Of a stretch of 64,000 bases of DNA, positions 1-7,790 are shown in pieces; position 1 is the first letter of the stretch, and every line of letters starts with the position of its first letter. Location: assembly GCA_001898465.1 (NCBI GenBank), contig MKTX01000001.1, positions 124,001-188,000 of the forward strand, in the 5' to 3' direction. A program made the position numbers and the translations under genes. The stretch is from Sphingobacteriales bacterium 39-19 (lineage in GTDB: Bacteria > Bacteroidota > Bacteroidia > Chitinophagales > Chitinophagaceae). A model generated the notes under the pieces. It worked only from the letters and a program-made list of their open reading frames with translations. It made no database searches and had not been told where the DNA came from.

Positions 1-935
1 ATAAAAATGGGCGCCTTGCTGAGCTTATTGATGCCTTTCCTGTTTAATTGCTGCATCTCATGTTCTTCCAGCTTGCCCCGGCTAATTTTTTCAAGCATGA
101 TTTCACTTTCGGCGCTTAGTATTCTTTGCACCAATTGGCTGCTGCTCATTTCTAAACTAAAAAAACCAACTGCTGTGGGTTTGGATGCATGTAAAGCTGC
201 ATTTCGGGCCAGGTTCAATGCAAATGCTGTTTTACCTACCGAGGGCCGGGCAGCCAAAATAATTAAATCGGTTGACTGCCATCCGTACGTAACCCTGTCA
301 AGCGAAGCAAAGCCGGTAGGCACACCGGTTATATCATCCTGGCGATTACGCATATCCTCAATACGCTGTATGGTTTTTACCAATACCGTATCTATATCAT
401 CAAAATTTTTACGAAGGTGGTTGTTGGTGATTTCAAAAAGTTTGCTTTCGGCTTCATCCAGCATATCAAATACGTCAATACTATCTTCGTAAGCATCCCC
501 AATTATTTCTCCGCTAATGCGTATTAATTCTCTTTGTATGAATTTTTGCAATACAATACGGGAGTGTGCATCAATATTGGCAGAGGATACTACGGAATTG
601 GTAAGCCGGGTAATGTAATAAGGGCCACCCACCAGTTCTAACTCTTCCCTGAATTTGAGTTCTTCAACTACCGTAAGTAAATCAATCGGCATACTTTTAA
701 TAGCCAGGCCCTGCATTGCTTTATATATGCGCTGGTTGGCATCTACATAAAAGCATTCCGGTTTTAAAATTTCTACTACGGTATCAAAAGCGCTTTTTTC
801 CAGCATGATGGCGCCCAGGATGGCTTCTTCTAATTCCTTAGCCTGCGGGGGTACTTTTCCAAATACCATGCTGCCCAGGTCTACCGAAGTTTTGCGTCTC
901 GATTTACGATCTTTATTGAGGTTGGTAAATTCCAT
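1..935 (-). CDS. dnaB: Replicative DNA helicase DnaB, 5' part (truncated by window edge)
   Basis: The reading frame is open from an ATG at 935-933 down to base 1, giving about 311 codons of the N-terminal part; the C-terminus lies outside the window. The start reads MEFTNLNKDRKSRRK, followed by the DnaB N-terminal helical domain (QAKELEEAILGAIMLEKSAF near residues 30-50) and then the RecA-like motor. The Walker A motif ARPSVGKTAFAL is visible, with its lysine at about residue 235, and is followed by GFFSLEMSSSQLVQRIL, typical of DnaB. DnaB unwinds DNA at the replication fork as a hexamer. The gene is divergent from pheT across a 439-bp spacer. Only the missing 3' part limits the call. Confidence 0.95.
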   Translation of the reverse strand, partial: MEFTNLNKDRKSRRKTSVDLGSMVFGKVPPQAKELEEAILGAIMLEKSAFDTVVEILKPECFYVDANQRIYKAMQGLAIKSMPIDLLTVVEELKFREELELVGGPYYITRLTNSVVSSANIDAHSRIVLQKFIQRELIRISGEIIGDAYEDSIDVFDMLDEAESKLFEITNNHLRKNFDDIDTVLVKTIQRIEDMRNRQDDITGVPTGFASLDRVTYGWQSTDLIILAARPSVGKTAFALNLARNAALHASKPTAVGFFSLEMSSSQLVQRILSAESEIMLEKISRGKLEEHEMQQLNRKGINKLSKAPIF

Positions 936-977
936 TTTTGTGCTCTTAAAATCTTCAAAAAAAAATTGTTGCCCTGG

Positions 978-1007
978 CAAAAATCAAAGCCCGTAAGGGT
1001 TTACAAA
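978..1007 (-). promoter_or_regulatory. Candidate Bacteroidota promoter for dnaB
   Basis: Read on the minus strand, a TTTG (1007-1004) lies 18 bp upstream of GATTTTTG (985-978), one base off the Bacteroidota -7 element TAnnTTTG. It sits about 42 bp before the dnaB ATG. The call is by motif and spacing only. Confidence 0.4.
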
Positions 1008-1345
1008 AAACAGGACCTTAACGCTGCCAGTTTAGGGATAGCTAAGTTAGCCCTTGCAATCAACATGAAAAACGATTTAAGGTTTATTCACGGGTTACAT
1101 TAAGTTTTCCACCGTCTCTTCCACATCAAAATTAGCTTATTGACAGCTTATCCACTCATCAATTCACATAATCTTTTCAATATTCTTTGAGTTTACTTCA
1201 TTTTATTAACAAATAAATTTTTAAAAATCTCTTTTTTTACACTTCATTTCTTATAAAAATTGTTTTGAAAGTAGGGCTGTTTTTTATAGTGCATTTTACT
1301 TAAAAAAGGGCTTTAAAATGATCTAAATCCTTTTGCGATAAAAAC

Positions 1346-1353
1346 TATCTTTG
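1346..1353 (+). promoter_or_regulatory. pheT promoter, -7 element TATCTTTG
   Basis: The sequence is a perfect match to the Bacteroidota -7 consensus TAnnTTTG and is followed by GC. It lies 21 nt before the pheT ATG. No convincing -33 TTTG is visible at the usual distance. Confidence 0.6.
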
Positions 1354-1374
1354 CAGCTTATCGCATATTAAAAA

Positions 1375-3801
1375 ATGACAATTTCATACCACTGGCTTAG
1401 TAGTTATTTACCGGGAAAAATAGAACCGGAAAAATTAGAAAAAATATTAACCTCTATTGGATTAGAAGTAGAGGGTATGCATGCTTTTAGTTCGGTAAAA
1501 GGGGCATTGCAGGGTTTGGTAACCGGCGAAGTACTTAGTTGTGAAAAACATCCCGGTGCCGATAAGTTAAAAATAACTTCAGTAAATATTGGCCTGGCGG
1601 AACCTTTGCAAATTGTATGCGGCGCTGCGAATGTGGCTACCGGCCAAAAAGTGATTGTAGCTCCTGTAGGAACTACTTTATATCCCATGAAAGGAGAACC
1701 TATGCTCATCAAAAAAGCAAAAATCAGGGGCGAAGAAAGTGCAGGAATGATATGTGCCGAAGATGAAATTGGCCTGGGAGAGAATCATGATGGCATCCTG
1801 GTATTGCCGGAAGATACGGAAATTGGCAAACCGCTCGCCAGTATATTCCCGGTGTATGAAGATATCATTATTGAAATTGGCCTCACCCCCAACCGGATGG
1901 ATGCCATGAGCCACCTGGGAGTTGCTAAAGATGTTTGTGCCTGGCAGAGCCACCACGAAAGAAAAGAAACAAAAATTATCTCTCCCTTTAAAAATGGGTT
2001 TAAAGCCGATAACCATTCCCGGGAAATAACGGTACACATAGAAAATCATACGGATTGTAAGCGGTACGCCGGGGTAAGCATAAGTGGCATTGAAGTGAAA
2101 CAAAGCCCGGACTGGCTAATCCACCGCTTGCAAAGCATCGGTATAAAAGCCATTAACAATATTGTAGATATTACCAATTTTATTTTACACGAAACCGGGC
2201 AACCCCTGCATGCATTTGATGCCGATAAAATAAAAGGAAACAGCATTGTTGTAAAAAGTGCAAACCCCGGCAGTTCTTTTGTGTGCTTAGATAATAAAGA
2301 AATAAAATTAACAGCTGCTGACCTGGTAATAAGCAATGCTACCGACCCCATGTGTATTGCCGGTGTGTATGGCGGCCTGGATAGCGGTGTAACAAAAGTT
2401 ACTAAAAATATTTTTTTAGAAAGCGCCTGGTTTAACCCGGCAGCGATAAGAAAAACAAGTTTACAACATAACTTAAGAACAGACGCTGCTGCACGTTTTG
2501 AAAAAGGGGTTGACATCAGCAATACAGTAACCGTTTTAAAAAGAGCCGCCCTGCTTATAAAAGAAATAGCAGGTGGCACCATCAGCAGCGATATTGTGGA
2601 TGTGTACCCGGTACCGGCAGAGAAAAAAACAGTAGGCCTGAAATATCATTATTTAAAAAAATTAAGCGGTAAAAATTATCATAGCGAAGCCGTAAAAACA
2701 ATTTTACAGGCTTTGGGGTTTGAGATCATGAAAGATAATATTGATGAACTTTGGGTATCTGTGCCGCATAGCAAACCCGACATTTATTTACCGGCTGATA
2801 TTGTAGAGGAAATAGTAAGGATAGATGGTTTAGACAATATTGAAATTTCTTCTTTAGTACAAATGACGCCGGCCAAAGATGTAAACGGAATGGCCCTGGC
2901 TTTGCAGGAAAAAATCTCAGAAACACTTAGCGGGCTGGGATTTCATGAAATTTTCACAAACAGTTTAACCAATAGCCGGTATTATGATGAGGAAGCCAAA
3001 AAGCACGCCGTACGCTTACTCAACAGCCTGAGCCTGGAACTGGATATTATGCGGCCACAAATGCTGGACACGGGTTTGGAGGTACTGGCATATAATCTTA
3101 ACAGGAAAAATAACCGGTTATTATTATACGAGTTTGGCAAAACATACCATACCACCCACACAGGGAATTATGAGGAACAAAATCATTTAACCCTTTTTGC
3201 TGCAGGCATTTTACAACAAGGGGGATGGCAGCATACCCAGCTAAAAACAAATTTTTATTATTTAAAAGCAATATGCAACCAGGTATTTGCCAGGGCAGGT
3301 ATTTCTAAAATACAATATGAAGGAATTACTGCAGAGGGGTATGAGGATGCATTGGAAATAAAAATAAAGAATAAAAGTTTTGGGCTTATAGGTATCGTTA
3401 GCAAAGAAAAAACCAGTTTGCACCACATTAAAGAAGAGGTATTTGTGTGTGATATAAACTGGCAATCCCTATTGGAAATACAGCAACAAAATAAAATAGA
3501 ATACAAAGAGATTTCAAAATTCCCGGCGGTTGAAAGAGACCTGGCATTGGTAATTGACCGGAACAGGGAATATGCCGAAATAGAAAATGCAGTAACTAAA
3601 GCCAGGATAAACCAACTTCAATCTATAAAGTTATTTGATATATTTGAGAGCGAAAAAATAGGAGCCGGCAAAAAATCAATGGCTGTGAGTTTTACATTCC
3701 GGGATGAGGACAAAACACTTACAGATAAAGAAATTGATGAAATGATGAACAGGATTATTGATATTTATCAAAAAGAATTAGGCGCCGAAATAAGAAAATA
3801 A
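1375..3801 (+). CDS. pheT: Phenylalanine--tRNA ligase beta subunit
   Basis: This 808-residue protein has the full domain order of bacterial PheT. An EMAP-II-like tRNA-binding domain lies at about residues 45-145 (VTGEVLSCEKHPGADKL, IRGEESAGMICAEDE). It is followed by GLTPNRMDAMSHLGVAKDV, the B3/B4 editing domain at about 215-390 (IVDITNFILHETGQPLHAFD), the B5 domain, a catalytic-like core, and a C-terminal ferredoxin-fold anticodon-binding domain beginning near KFPAVERDLALVID. With PheS, which is not in this window, it charges tRNA-Phe in the cytoplasm. The length is normal for the family. It leads an operon with the coiled-coil gene (1-bp gap) and zapA. Confidence 0.98.
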   Translation: MTISYHWLSSYLPGKIEPEKLEKILTSIGLEVEGMHAFSSVKGALQGLVTGEVLSCEKHPGADKLKITSVNIGLAEPLQIVCGAANVATGQKVIVAPVGTTLYPMKGEPMLIKKAKIRGEESAGMICAEDEIGLGENHDGILVLPEDTEIGKPLASIFPVYEDIIIEIGLTPNRMDAMSHLGVAKDVCAWQSHHERKETKIISPFKNGFKADNHSREITVHIENHTDCKRYAGVSISGIEVKQSPDWLIHRLQSIGIKAINNIVDITNFILHETGQPLHAFDADKIKGNSIVVKSANPGSSFVCLDNKEIKLTAADLVISNATDPMCIAGVYGGLDSGVTKVTKNIFLESAWFNPAAIRKTSLQHNLRTDAAARFEKGVDISNTVTVLKRAALLIKEIAGGTISSDIVDVYPVPAEKKTVGLKYHYLKKLSGKNYHSEAVKTILQALGFEIMKDNIDELWVSVPHSKPDIYLPADIVEEIVRIDGLDNIEISSLVQMTPAKDVNGMALALQEKISETLSGLGFHEIFTNSLTNSRYYDEEAKKHAVRLLNSLSLELDIMRPQMLDTGLEVLAYNLNRKNNRLLLYEFGKTYHTTHTGNYEEQNHLTLFAAGILQQGGWQHTQLKTNFYYLKAICNQVFARAGISKIQYEGITAEGYEDALEIKIKNKSFGLIGIVSKEKTSLHHIKEEVFVCDINWQSLLEIQQQNKIEYKEISKFPAVERDLALVIDRNREYAEIENAVTKARINQLQSIKLFDIFESEKIGAGKKSMAVSFTFRDEDKTLTDKEIDEMMNRIIDIYQKELGAEIRK

Positions 3802-3802
3802 A

Positions 3803-4090
3803 TTGAGCCACTCAGCAACATATATAAAACAAGTACAGGAAAAGCTTCAGCAATTACTGAAGCGCCATGGCTTAATGCAAAAAGAGAATGAAAGTTTGCA
3901 AAAAAAAGTGGATGCATTACAAAAAGAAAAAATAAATTTAGAAACCCAGGTTGAGCAGTTAAAACAACAATACCTTATCGTAAAAGCCTCTGCTGCCCCA
4001 CTCAGCGGGAAAGAGAAAAAAGAAATGGAACAAAAAATAAATCAATACCTGCAAAATATCGATAAATGCATCAGCATACTGGGTAAATAA
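3803..4090 (+). CDS. Small coiled-coil protein between pheT and zapA
   Basis: This is a 95-residue protein of unknown function. Residues about 5-60 are rich in Gln, Lys, Glu and Leu in heptad spacing (VQEKLQQLLKRHGLMQKENE and on), so a coiled coil is very likely; a short second helix follows (KKEMEQKINQYLQNID). There is no signal peptide or membrane segment. The start is TTG at 3803, one base after the pheT stop; a TAA at 3791-3793 closes the frame upstream and the next ATG is at residue 25, so TTG is the only reasonable choice. It ends 5 bp before zapA. By size, fold and position it may be a ZapB-like partner of ZapA in cell division; this is inference from context. Confidence 0.85.
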   Translation: MSHSATYIKQVQEKLQQLLKRHGLMQKENESLQKKVDALQKEKINLETQVEQLKQQYLIVKASAAPLSGKEKKEMEQKINQYLQNIDKCISILGK

Positions 4091-4095
4091 TCAAT

Positions 4096-4380
4096 ATGTC
4101 AACTCTCATCCCCATAAATATTGTTATCGCCGACCGCACTTACCGTATAAAAACAGAAGCTGCTCATGAAGAAGTGGTAAGAAAAACAGTTAAGCTCATT
4201 AATGATAAGATCATTGAGTTTAAAACCCAGTTTGCCGGTAAAGACATGCAGGATTATATTGCCATGGTAATCATATGGTATGCTACACAATCTGCCGGGC
4301 AAAATGAAGAGAGTGAAGAAGCCAAAGAAGTGCTGGCGGGTTTACAAAAAATAGAAGAACAAATAGATAAATTTCTCTGA
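4096..4380 (+). CDS. zapA: Cell division protein ZapA
   Basis: The protein has 94 residues. The N-terminal part (IPINIVIADRTYRIKTEAAHEEVVRKTVKLINDKI) matches the ZapA globular domain, and the C-terminal half is helical and suited to a coiled coil (EEAKEVLAGLQKIEEQIDKFL). ZapA binds FtsZ and bundles protofilaments at the division site. It is the third gene of the pheT operon and ends only 6 bp before the convergent gmk gene; no terminator hairpin fits between them. Confidence 0.9.
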   Translation: MSTLIPINIVIADRTYRIKTEAAHEEVVRKTVKLINDKIIEFKTQFAGKDMQDYIAMVIIWYATQSAGQNEESEEAKEVLAGLQKIEEQIDKFL

Positions 4381-4386
4381 TTTTTA

Positions 4387-4974
4387 CTAACCCTTATTTC
4401 CATCTTCCAGGAATTTTTTAACCAGGGCTTCTGCTTTTGCGCAGGCATGGGGCAGGTTATCATTTACCACTACTTCATTAAAATGAGTTTTAAAACCCAT
4501 TTCATAAGAGGCTTTATTGATGCGGGCTGCAATTGAGTCTTCAGTTTCGGAACCCCTGCTCATAAGCCTTTTCTTTAATTCCGGTACACTGGGTGGTTCT
4601 ATAAAAATACTCAGTACATTGATGGGGTATTGTTGCTGTATATGTAAGGCACCTTTTACGTCAATATCCAGCACGGGCACTTTATTTTGCGCCCATATTC
4701 GCTCCAGTTCCGATTTTAGCGTGCCGTAATACTTTCCCTCATATACCATTTCCCACTCAGCAAATTCTTTCAATGTAATTTTATGTTTAAATTCTTCTTC
4801 ACTCATAAAATAATAATCCACGCCGTCTTTTTCATTTTTCCTGGCCTGGCGGGTAGCAGCGCTAACTGAAAAGGCCAAAACCGGAAAGCATTTCATAAGG
4901 TGATGAGTGATAGAAGTTTTTCCCGCTCCCGAAGGTGCTGTAATAATTAATATTTTATGATAAGGTGCTGCCAT
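4387..4974 (-). CDS. gmk: Guanylate kinase
   Basis: This 195-residue protein phosphorylates GMP to GDP with ATP. The P-loop is at the N-terminus (IITAPSGAGKTSITHHL). The GMP-binding region follows (FSVSAATRQARKNEKDGVDYYFMSEEEFKHKI, GKYYGTLKSELERI), then DIDVKGALHIQQQYP and the lid SRGSETEDSIAARINKASYEM. I chose the ATG at 4974 (MAAPYHKIL); an in-frame TTG two codons earlier is possible. TTTATTTG ends three bases before this ATG, which may be a -7 element. The gene is convergent with zapA. Confidence 0.97.
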   Translation of the reverse strand: MAAPYHKILIITAPSGAGKTSITHHLMKCFPVLAFSVSAATRQARKNEKDGVDYYFMSEEEFKHKITLKEFAEWEMVYEGKYYGTLKSELERIWAQNKVPVLDIDVKGALHIQQQYPINVLSIFIEPPSVPELKKRLMSRGSETEDSIAARINKASYEMGFKTHFNEVVVNDNLPHACAKAEALVKKFLEDGNKG

Positions 4975-5032
4975 GTGCAAATAAAAGAAAAAATGATAAA
5001 AGAATGTTTGAGGTTGCAGAATACAAATAAAA

Positions 5033-5051
5033 AACCTCCGTGGCGGAGGTT
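5033..5051 (-). terminator. Rho-independent terminator after the Cys-rich peptide gene
   Basis: A perfect 8-bp stem (AACCTCCG / CGGAGGTT) closes a 3-nt loop. On the minus strand it is followed directly by TTTTTTATT. It lies 8 bp past the stop of the 57-residue gene at 5059-5232. Confidence 0.9.
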
Positions 5052-5058
5052 CTTTGTG

Positions 5059-5232
5059 TTACATTTTTGCAGTGGATGCCGATTTATCTTTTTTACAGCA
5101 TTTTTTTGATTCTGCCTTTTTACAAGATTTGGTACAATCTTTTTTCTTGCATTTTCCATCCTTTCCGCAATTGGCATATACCAACCCGGTAGAGAAAAGG
5201 CCAACTGCAGCTAATAAAATAATTTTTTTCAT
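5059..5232 (-). CDS. Small secreted Cys/Lys-rich peptide
   Basis: This 57-residue product starts at the ATG at 5232 (MKKIILLAAVGLFSTGLVYA), a clear signal peptide with likely cleavage after Ala20. The mature part of about 37 residues holds six cysteines (22, 28, 33, 37, 45, 46) and is packed with lysines (CGKDGKCKKKDCTKSC, then KKCCKK), which suggests a metal-binding or disulfide-rich periplasmic peptide. No known family is claimed. A longer frame upstream would overlap psd but would bury the signal peptide, so the internal ATG is preferred. The gene has its own promoter candidate and a strong terminator, so it looks like a single-gene unit. Confidence 0.75.
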   Translation of the reverse strand: MKKIILLAAVGLFSTGLVYANCGKDGKCKKKDCTKSCKKAESKKCCKKDKSASTAKM

Positions 5233-5251
5233 GAAGCTTTCGGTTTGATTT

Positions 5252-5280
5252 AAAATATAAATATAATTATAAAGTTGCAA
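5252..5280 (-). promoter_or_regulatory. Promoter candidate for the Cys/Lys-rich peptide
   Basis: On the minus strand a TTG (5280-5278) is followed after 18 bp by TATATTTT (5259-5252), one base off TAnnTTTG. The upstream half lies inside the 3' end of psd. Confidence 0.45.
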
Positions 5281-5923
5281 TTATGGAAACACCCCCTTTT
5301 ACTACCTCATTTAAAGAAACATTTATTTGGGTACCTACAGGCAACAAGAGATCAACCCGGCTGCCAAATTTTATAAATCCCATTTCTTCGCCTTGTGTTA
5401 CCTGCTCACCTACTTGCAAATAGTTCACAATTCTTTTAGCCAGGGCGCCTGCAATTTGTTTTACTAAAATTTCGGTATTGCCTGTTTTTATTACTACGCT
5501 ATGCCTTTCATTTTCAGTAGATGATTTGGGATGCCAGGCAACTAAATATTTGCCTTTGTGATATTGATTATATACCACATTGCCACTTACCGGGTTCCGG
5601 TTTACATGCACATTGGCGGGGCTCATAAAAATAGATACCTGTATTCTTTTGTCTTTAAAATATTCCGGGTCGGTAGTTTCTTCTATTACCACCACTTTAC
5701 CATCGCATGGCGAAACCACTTTATCATCTCCCCTTGTATATTGGCGGGTGGGTATCCTGAAAAAGGATATTATAAATAACCATAAGCCTACTGTAATTAT
5801 CAATATCAGGCTGCAAAGCCACATAAGTGAAGAACCCCAAAACCAAAATATGGATAAATTAAGCAGCCCTACCAATAATGTAGTAAGGGCTATCGTTTTA
5901 TATCCTTCCCGATGAATCGTCAT
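5267..5923 (-). CDS. psd: Phosphatidylserine decarboxylase proenzyme
   Basis: This 218-residue protein belongs to the short (PssD-like) class. Two membrane segments lie at about residues 11-55. The catalytic domain follows (VVSPCDGKVVVIEE, IFMSPANVHVNRNPVSG, HPKSSTENERHSVV). FGS in GFIKFGSRVDLLLP near residue 190 is the self-cleavage site, where the serine becomes the pyruvoyl cofactor. It converts phosphatidylserine to phosphatidylethanolamine at the inner membrane. It lies 111 bp downstream of cdsA on the same strand, so two phospholipid-synthesis genes are neighbours and may be co-transcribed. Confidence 0.95.
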   Translation of the reverse strand: MTIHREGYKTIALTTLLVGLLNLSIFWFWGSSLMWLCSLILIITVGLWLFIISFFRIPTRQYTRGDDKVVSPCDGKVVVIEETTDPEYFKDKRIQVSIFMSPANVHVNRNPVSGNVVYNQYHKGKYLVAWHPKSSTENERHSVVIKTGNTEILVKQIAGALAKRIVNYLQVGEQVTQGEEMGFIKFGSRVDLLLPVGTQINVSLNEVVKGGVSIIATL

Positions 5924-6034
5924 GCCTGATAAATTTTAAAACGCTAAAGGTAAAGAACTCAAAATAGAATGAAGAAAGATTCCCCGGGAATATTCAAATA
6001 ATAATGGCCTAAAAGCCCGAATGATTATGTATCC

Positions 6035-6745
6035 TTAATTCATTATCCATTTTACATATATAAATACGGCGGGTGTAGCAATAAGTAAAGAATCGAAACG
6101 ATCTAAAAATCCGCCATGGCCCGGCATAAATGTGCCGCTATCTTTTACTCCTGCCGCTCTTTTGAGTTTGCTTTCCAGCAAATCGCCCAGGCTGCCAAAA
6201 AATGCACATAGCCCGGCAATAATAAGCCAGTTCTTTGCCGGTAATATTTGTGCAGCAAGAATAAAATAGCCCAACAAACCCATTACGGCAATACAAAGTA
6301 AACCTCCGCCCAACGTACCTTCCCATGTTTTTTTAGGCGATATGGGAGAAAGCGGCGTTTTGCCAATAAGTGAGCCTACTATGTAAGCCATCGTATCATT
6401 TATCCAGATAGAAAATACAATGGCGCAGGGCAAAAGAAAAGAATAGGAAGTACTATTGATGACAGTATAATGCCCATTGCTTTCCATGATTTCAGAAAAC
6501 CCTAAACGGGCAAGCAATGCCAGAGGCAAAAAGATATAGAATAAACCCAGTGGCAAATAACCTTTATAGCGGGCAGGAGAAATATTTTTTACCAGTTTGG
6601 CATACTCATATAAACCGCCGAATGTAATAAGAATAAGTAACCCCAGGAACAAATACCCGTTTCCCAGCAATGCCAATAACATGATGGCCGCAAAAACAAT
6701 AGCCGTAAGGGCCCTGGTTTTAAATGTATGTATATTAAGTGCCAA
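6035..6745 (-). CDS. cdsA: Phosphatidate cytidylyltransferase
   Basis: This 236-residue multi-pass membrane protein makes CDP-diacylglycerol from phosphatidate and CTP. The C-terminal family signature is intact: SKLKRAAGVKDSGTFMPGHG followed by GFLDRFDS. The start is a TTG at 6745 that directly abuts the TAA stop of the upstream CPBP gene; the frame is closed just before it, and the next ATG (codon 22) would cut into the first membrane helix. Translation is therefore probably coupled to the upstream gene. It fits with psd downstream as part of a phospholipid unit. Confidence 0.95.
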   Translation of the reverse strand: MALNIHTFKTRALTAIVFAAIMLLALLGNGYLFLGLLILITFGGLYEYAKLVKNISPARYKGYLPLGLFYIFLPLALLARLGFSEIMESNGHYTVINSTSYSFLLPCAIVFSIWINDTMAYIVGSLIGKTPLSPISPKKTWEGTLGGGLLCIAVMGLLGYFILAAQILPAKNWLIIAGLCAFFGSLGDLLESKLKRAAGVKDSGTFMPGHGGFLDRFDSLLIATPAVFIYVKWIMN

Positions 6746-7744
6746 TTAGGACTCTGGATTTTTATTTGCAATAGAATGAAATGGATCCGCTTCCGCCAGC
6801 AGGATTTGCTCCCGGGTATAAATTTTCATTTTATTTTCAGAAGAAAATTTATCGAAGATGATGAACAAAACTACCATGCAAGCACTCGCTGCAAGCCCCC
6901 ACCACCAATCCACTTTCGTATCGAGGCTTTGCGGATCAATTTTATTCCCCTTTCCGCTTAGTATAAATAATTGAGTAACTGCAATAAAATTATTTAAAAA
7001 ATGAGCAATAATATTTACCCAAATGTTTTTGCTTTTATAATACATGAGCCCCAATACAAAACCCAGTAAGGCCCGGCTTAAAAAAAGATATAAGCTAAAA
7101 TGAATCAGGCTAAAAATAAGTGAACTCACAATAATGGCGGTTAAGGGTGCTTTCCACCATTTTACCAATAAATTTTGCATCGCACCCCGAAACAACATTT
7201 CTTCGAACATAGCAGGGAAAAAAGCCATAATAAAAATGGCAACAATATATTCTCCCCAGTTTTTGAGGTTACTCATGGCCATTACTTGTTCGTTGTATTC
7301 ATTTTCCATTTTTGCTGCCATGGTATCCAGGCGGGGAAAATGAGATAAAATCGCTTTGCTCAGATCTGCCAACGGACCGGCAGCCACGCCTGCAAAAAAA
7401 ATGATAGCAAAACCAATACTCACCTGTTTCCAGTTTAAATACCGGTTAAACCCCAGCCAAAACATATTTTTTCCATGTACCAGCATGGCAAATGCAACAG
7501 CGGGCAGGCACATTAAACAAAACGTACCCAATACCTGTGCCAGGCGGTTGGCATTTACATTGGCAGGATCTTTAATTGCTTCCATGAATACCGTAGGGTT
7601 CATAATATCGCCTCTACCCGGTAATATTTGCATATATATCACCAACTGAACAACAGCAGCCAGTAAAAATCCGCCCCCCAAAAAAGCTAATAACATGCCT
7701 GCCTGGCCCCATCCACTATAGCCTTTAGCGCTTGTATATTCCAT
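6746..7744 (-). CDS. CPBP-family intramembrane metalloprotease
   Basis: This 332-residue protein has several membrane segments and all three motifs of the CPBP (Abi/Rce1-like) family: EEMLFRG with Glu181, Glu182 and Arg186; FSLIH with Phe211 and His215; and AHFLNN with His248 and Asn251/252. These residues form the metal site of Rce1-type intramembrane proteases. The substrate is unknown. It is the first gene of a minus-strand unit with cdsA (zero-base gap) and is divergent from dus. Confidence 0.9.
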   Translation of the reverse strand: MEYTSAKGYSGWGQAGMLLAFLGGGFLLAAVVQLVIYMQILPGRGDIMNPTVFMEAIKDPANVNANRLAQVLGTFCLMCLPAVAFAMLVHGKNMFWLGFNRYLNWKQVSIGFAIIFFAGVAAGPLADLSKAILSHFPRLDTMAAKMENEYNEQVMAMSNLKNWGEYIVAIFIMAFFPAMFEEMLFRGAMQNLLVKWWKAPLTAIIVSSLIFSLIHFSLYLFLSRALLGFVLGLMYYKSKNIWVNIIAHFLNNFIAVTQLFILSGKGNKIDPQSLDTKVDWWWGLAASACMVVLFIIFDKFSSENKMKIYTREQILLAEADPFHSIANKNPES

Positions 7745-7761
7745 AGCCCGTAATTATTTTG

Positions 7762-7769
7762 TAAATTTG
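7762..7769 (+). promoter_or_regulatory. dus promoter, -7 element TAAATTTG
   Basis: This is a perfect TAnnTTTG followed by C, 21 nt before the ATG at 7791. An in-frame TTG at 7767 lies inside the element and is therefore not the start. Confidence 0.6.
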
Positions 7770-7790
7770 CAGCCGCAATATACTCAACTA

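Larger units (their letters stand above)
936..1374. other. 439-bp divergent spacer dnaB/pheT
   Basis: No coding region is supported here. It holds the dnaB promoter candidate near 978-1007 and the pheT -7 element at 1346-1353. The middle is AT-rich with poly-A/T tracts. One DnaA-box-like 9-mer, TTATCCACT, is at 1148-1156; a single copy is not evidence for an origin. Confidence 0.6.

Noticed and set aside
1148..1156. DnaA-box-like TTATCCACT between dnaB and pheT as an origin signal
   Set aside because: A single imperfect 9-mer; no cluster of boxes, no AT-rich unwinding element arrangement and no dnaA or dnaN nearby.
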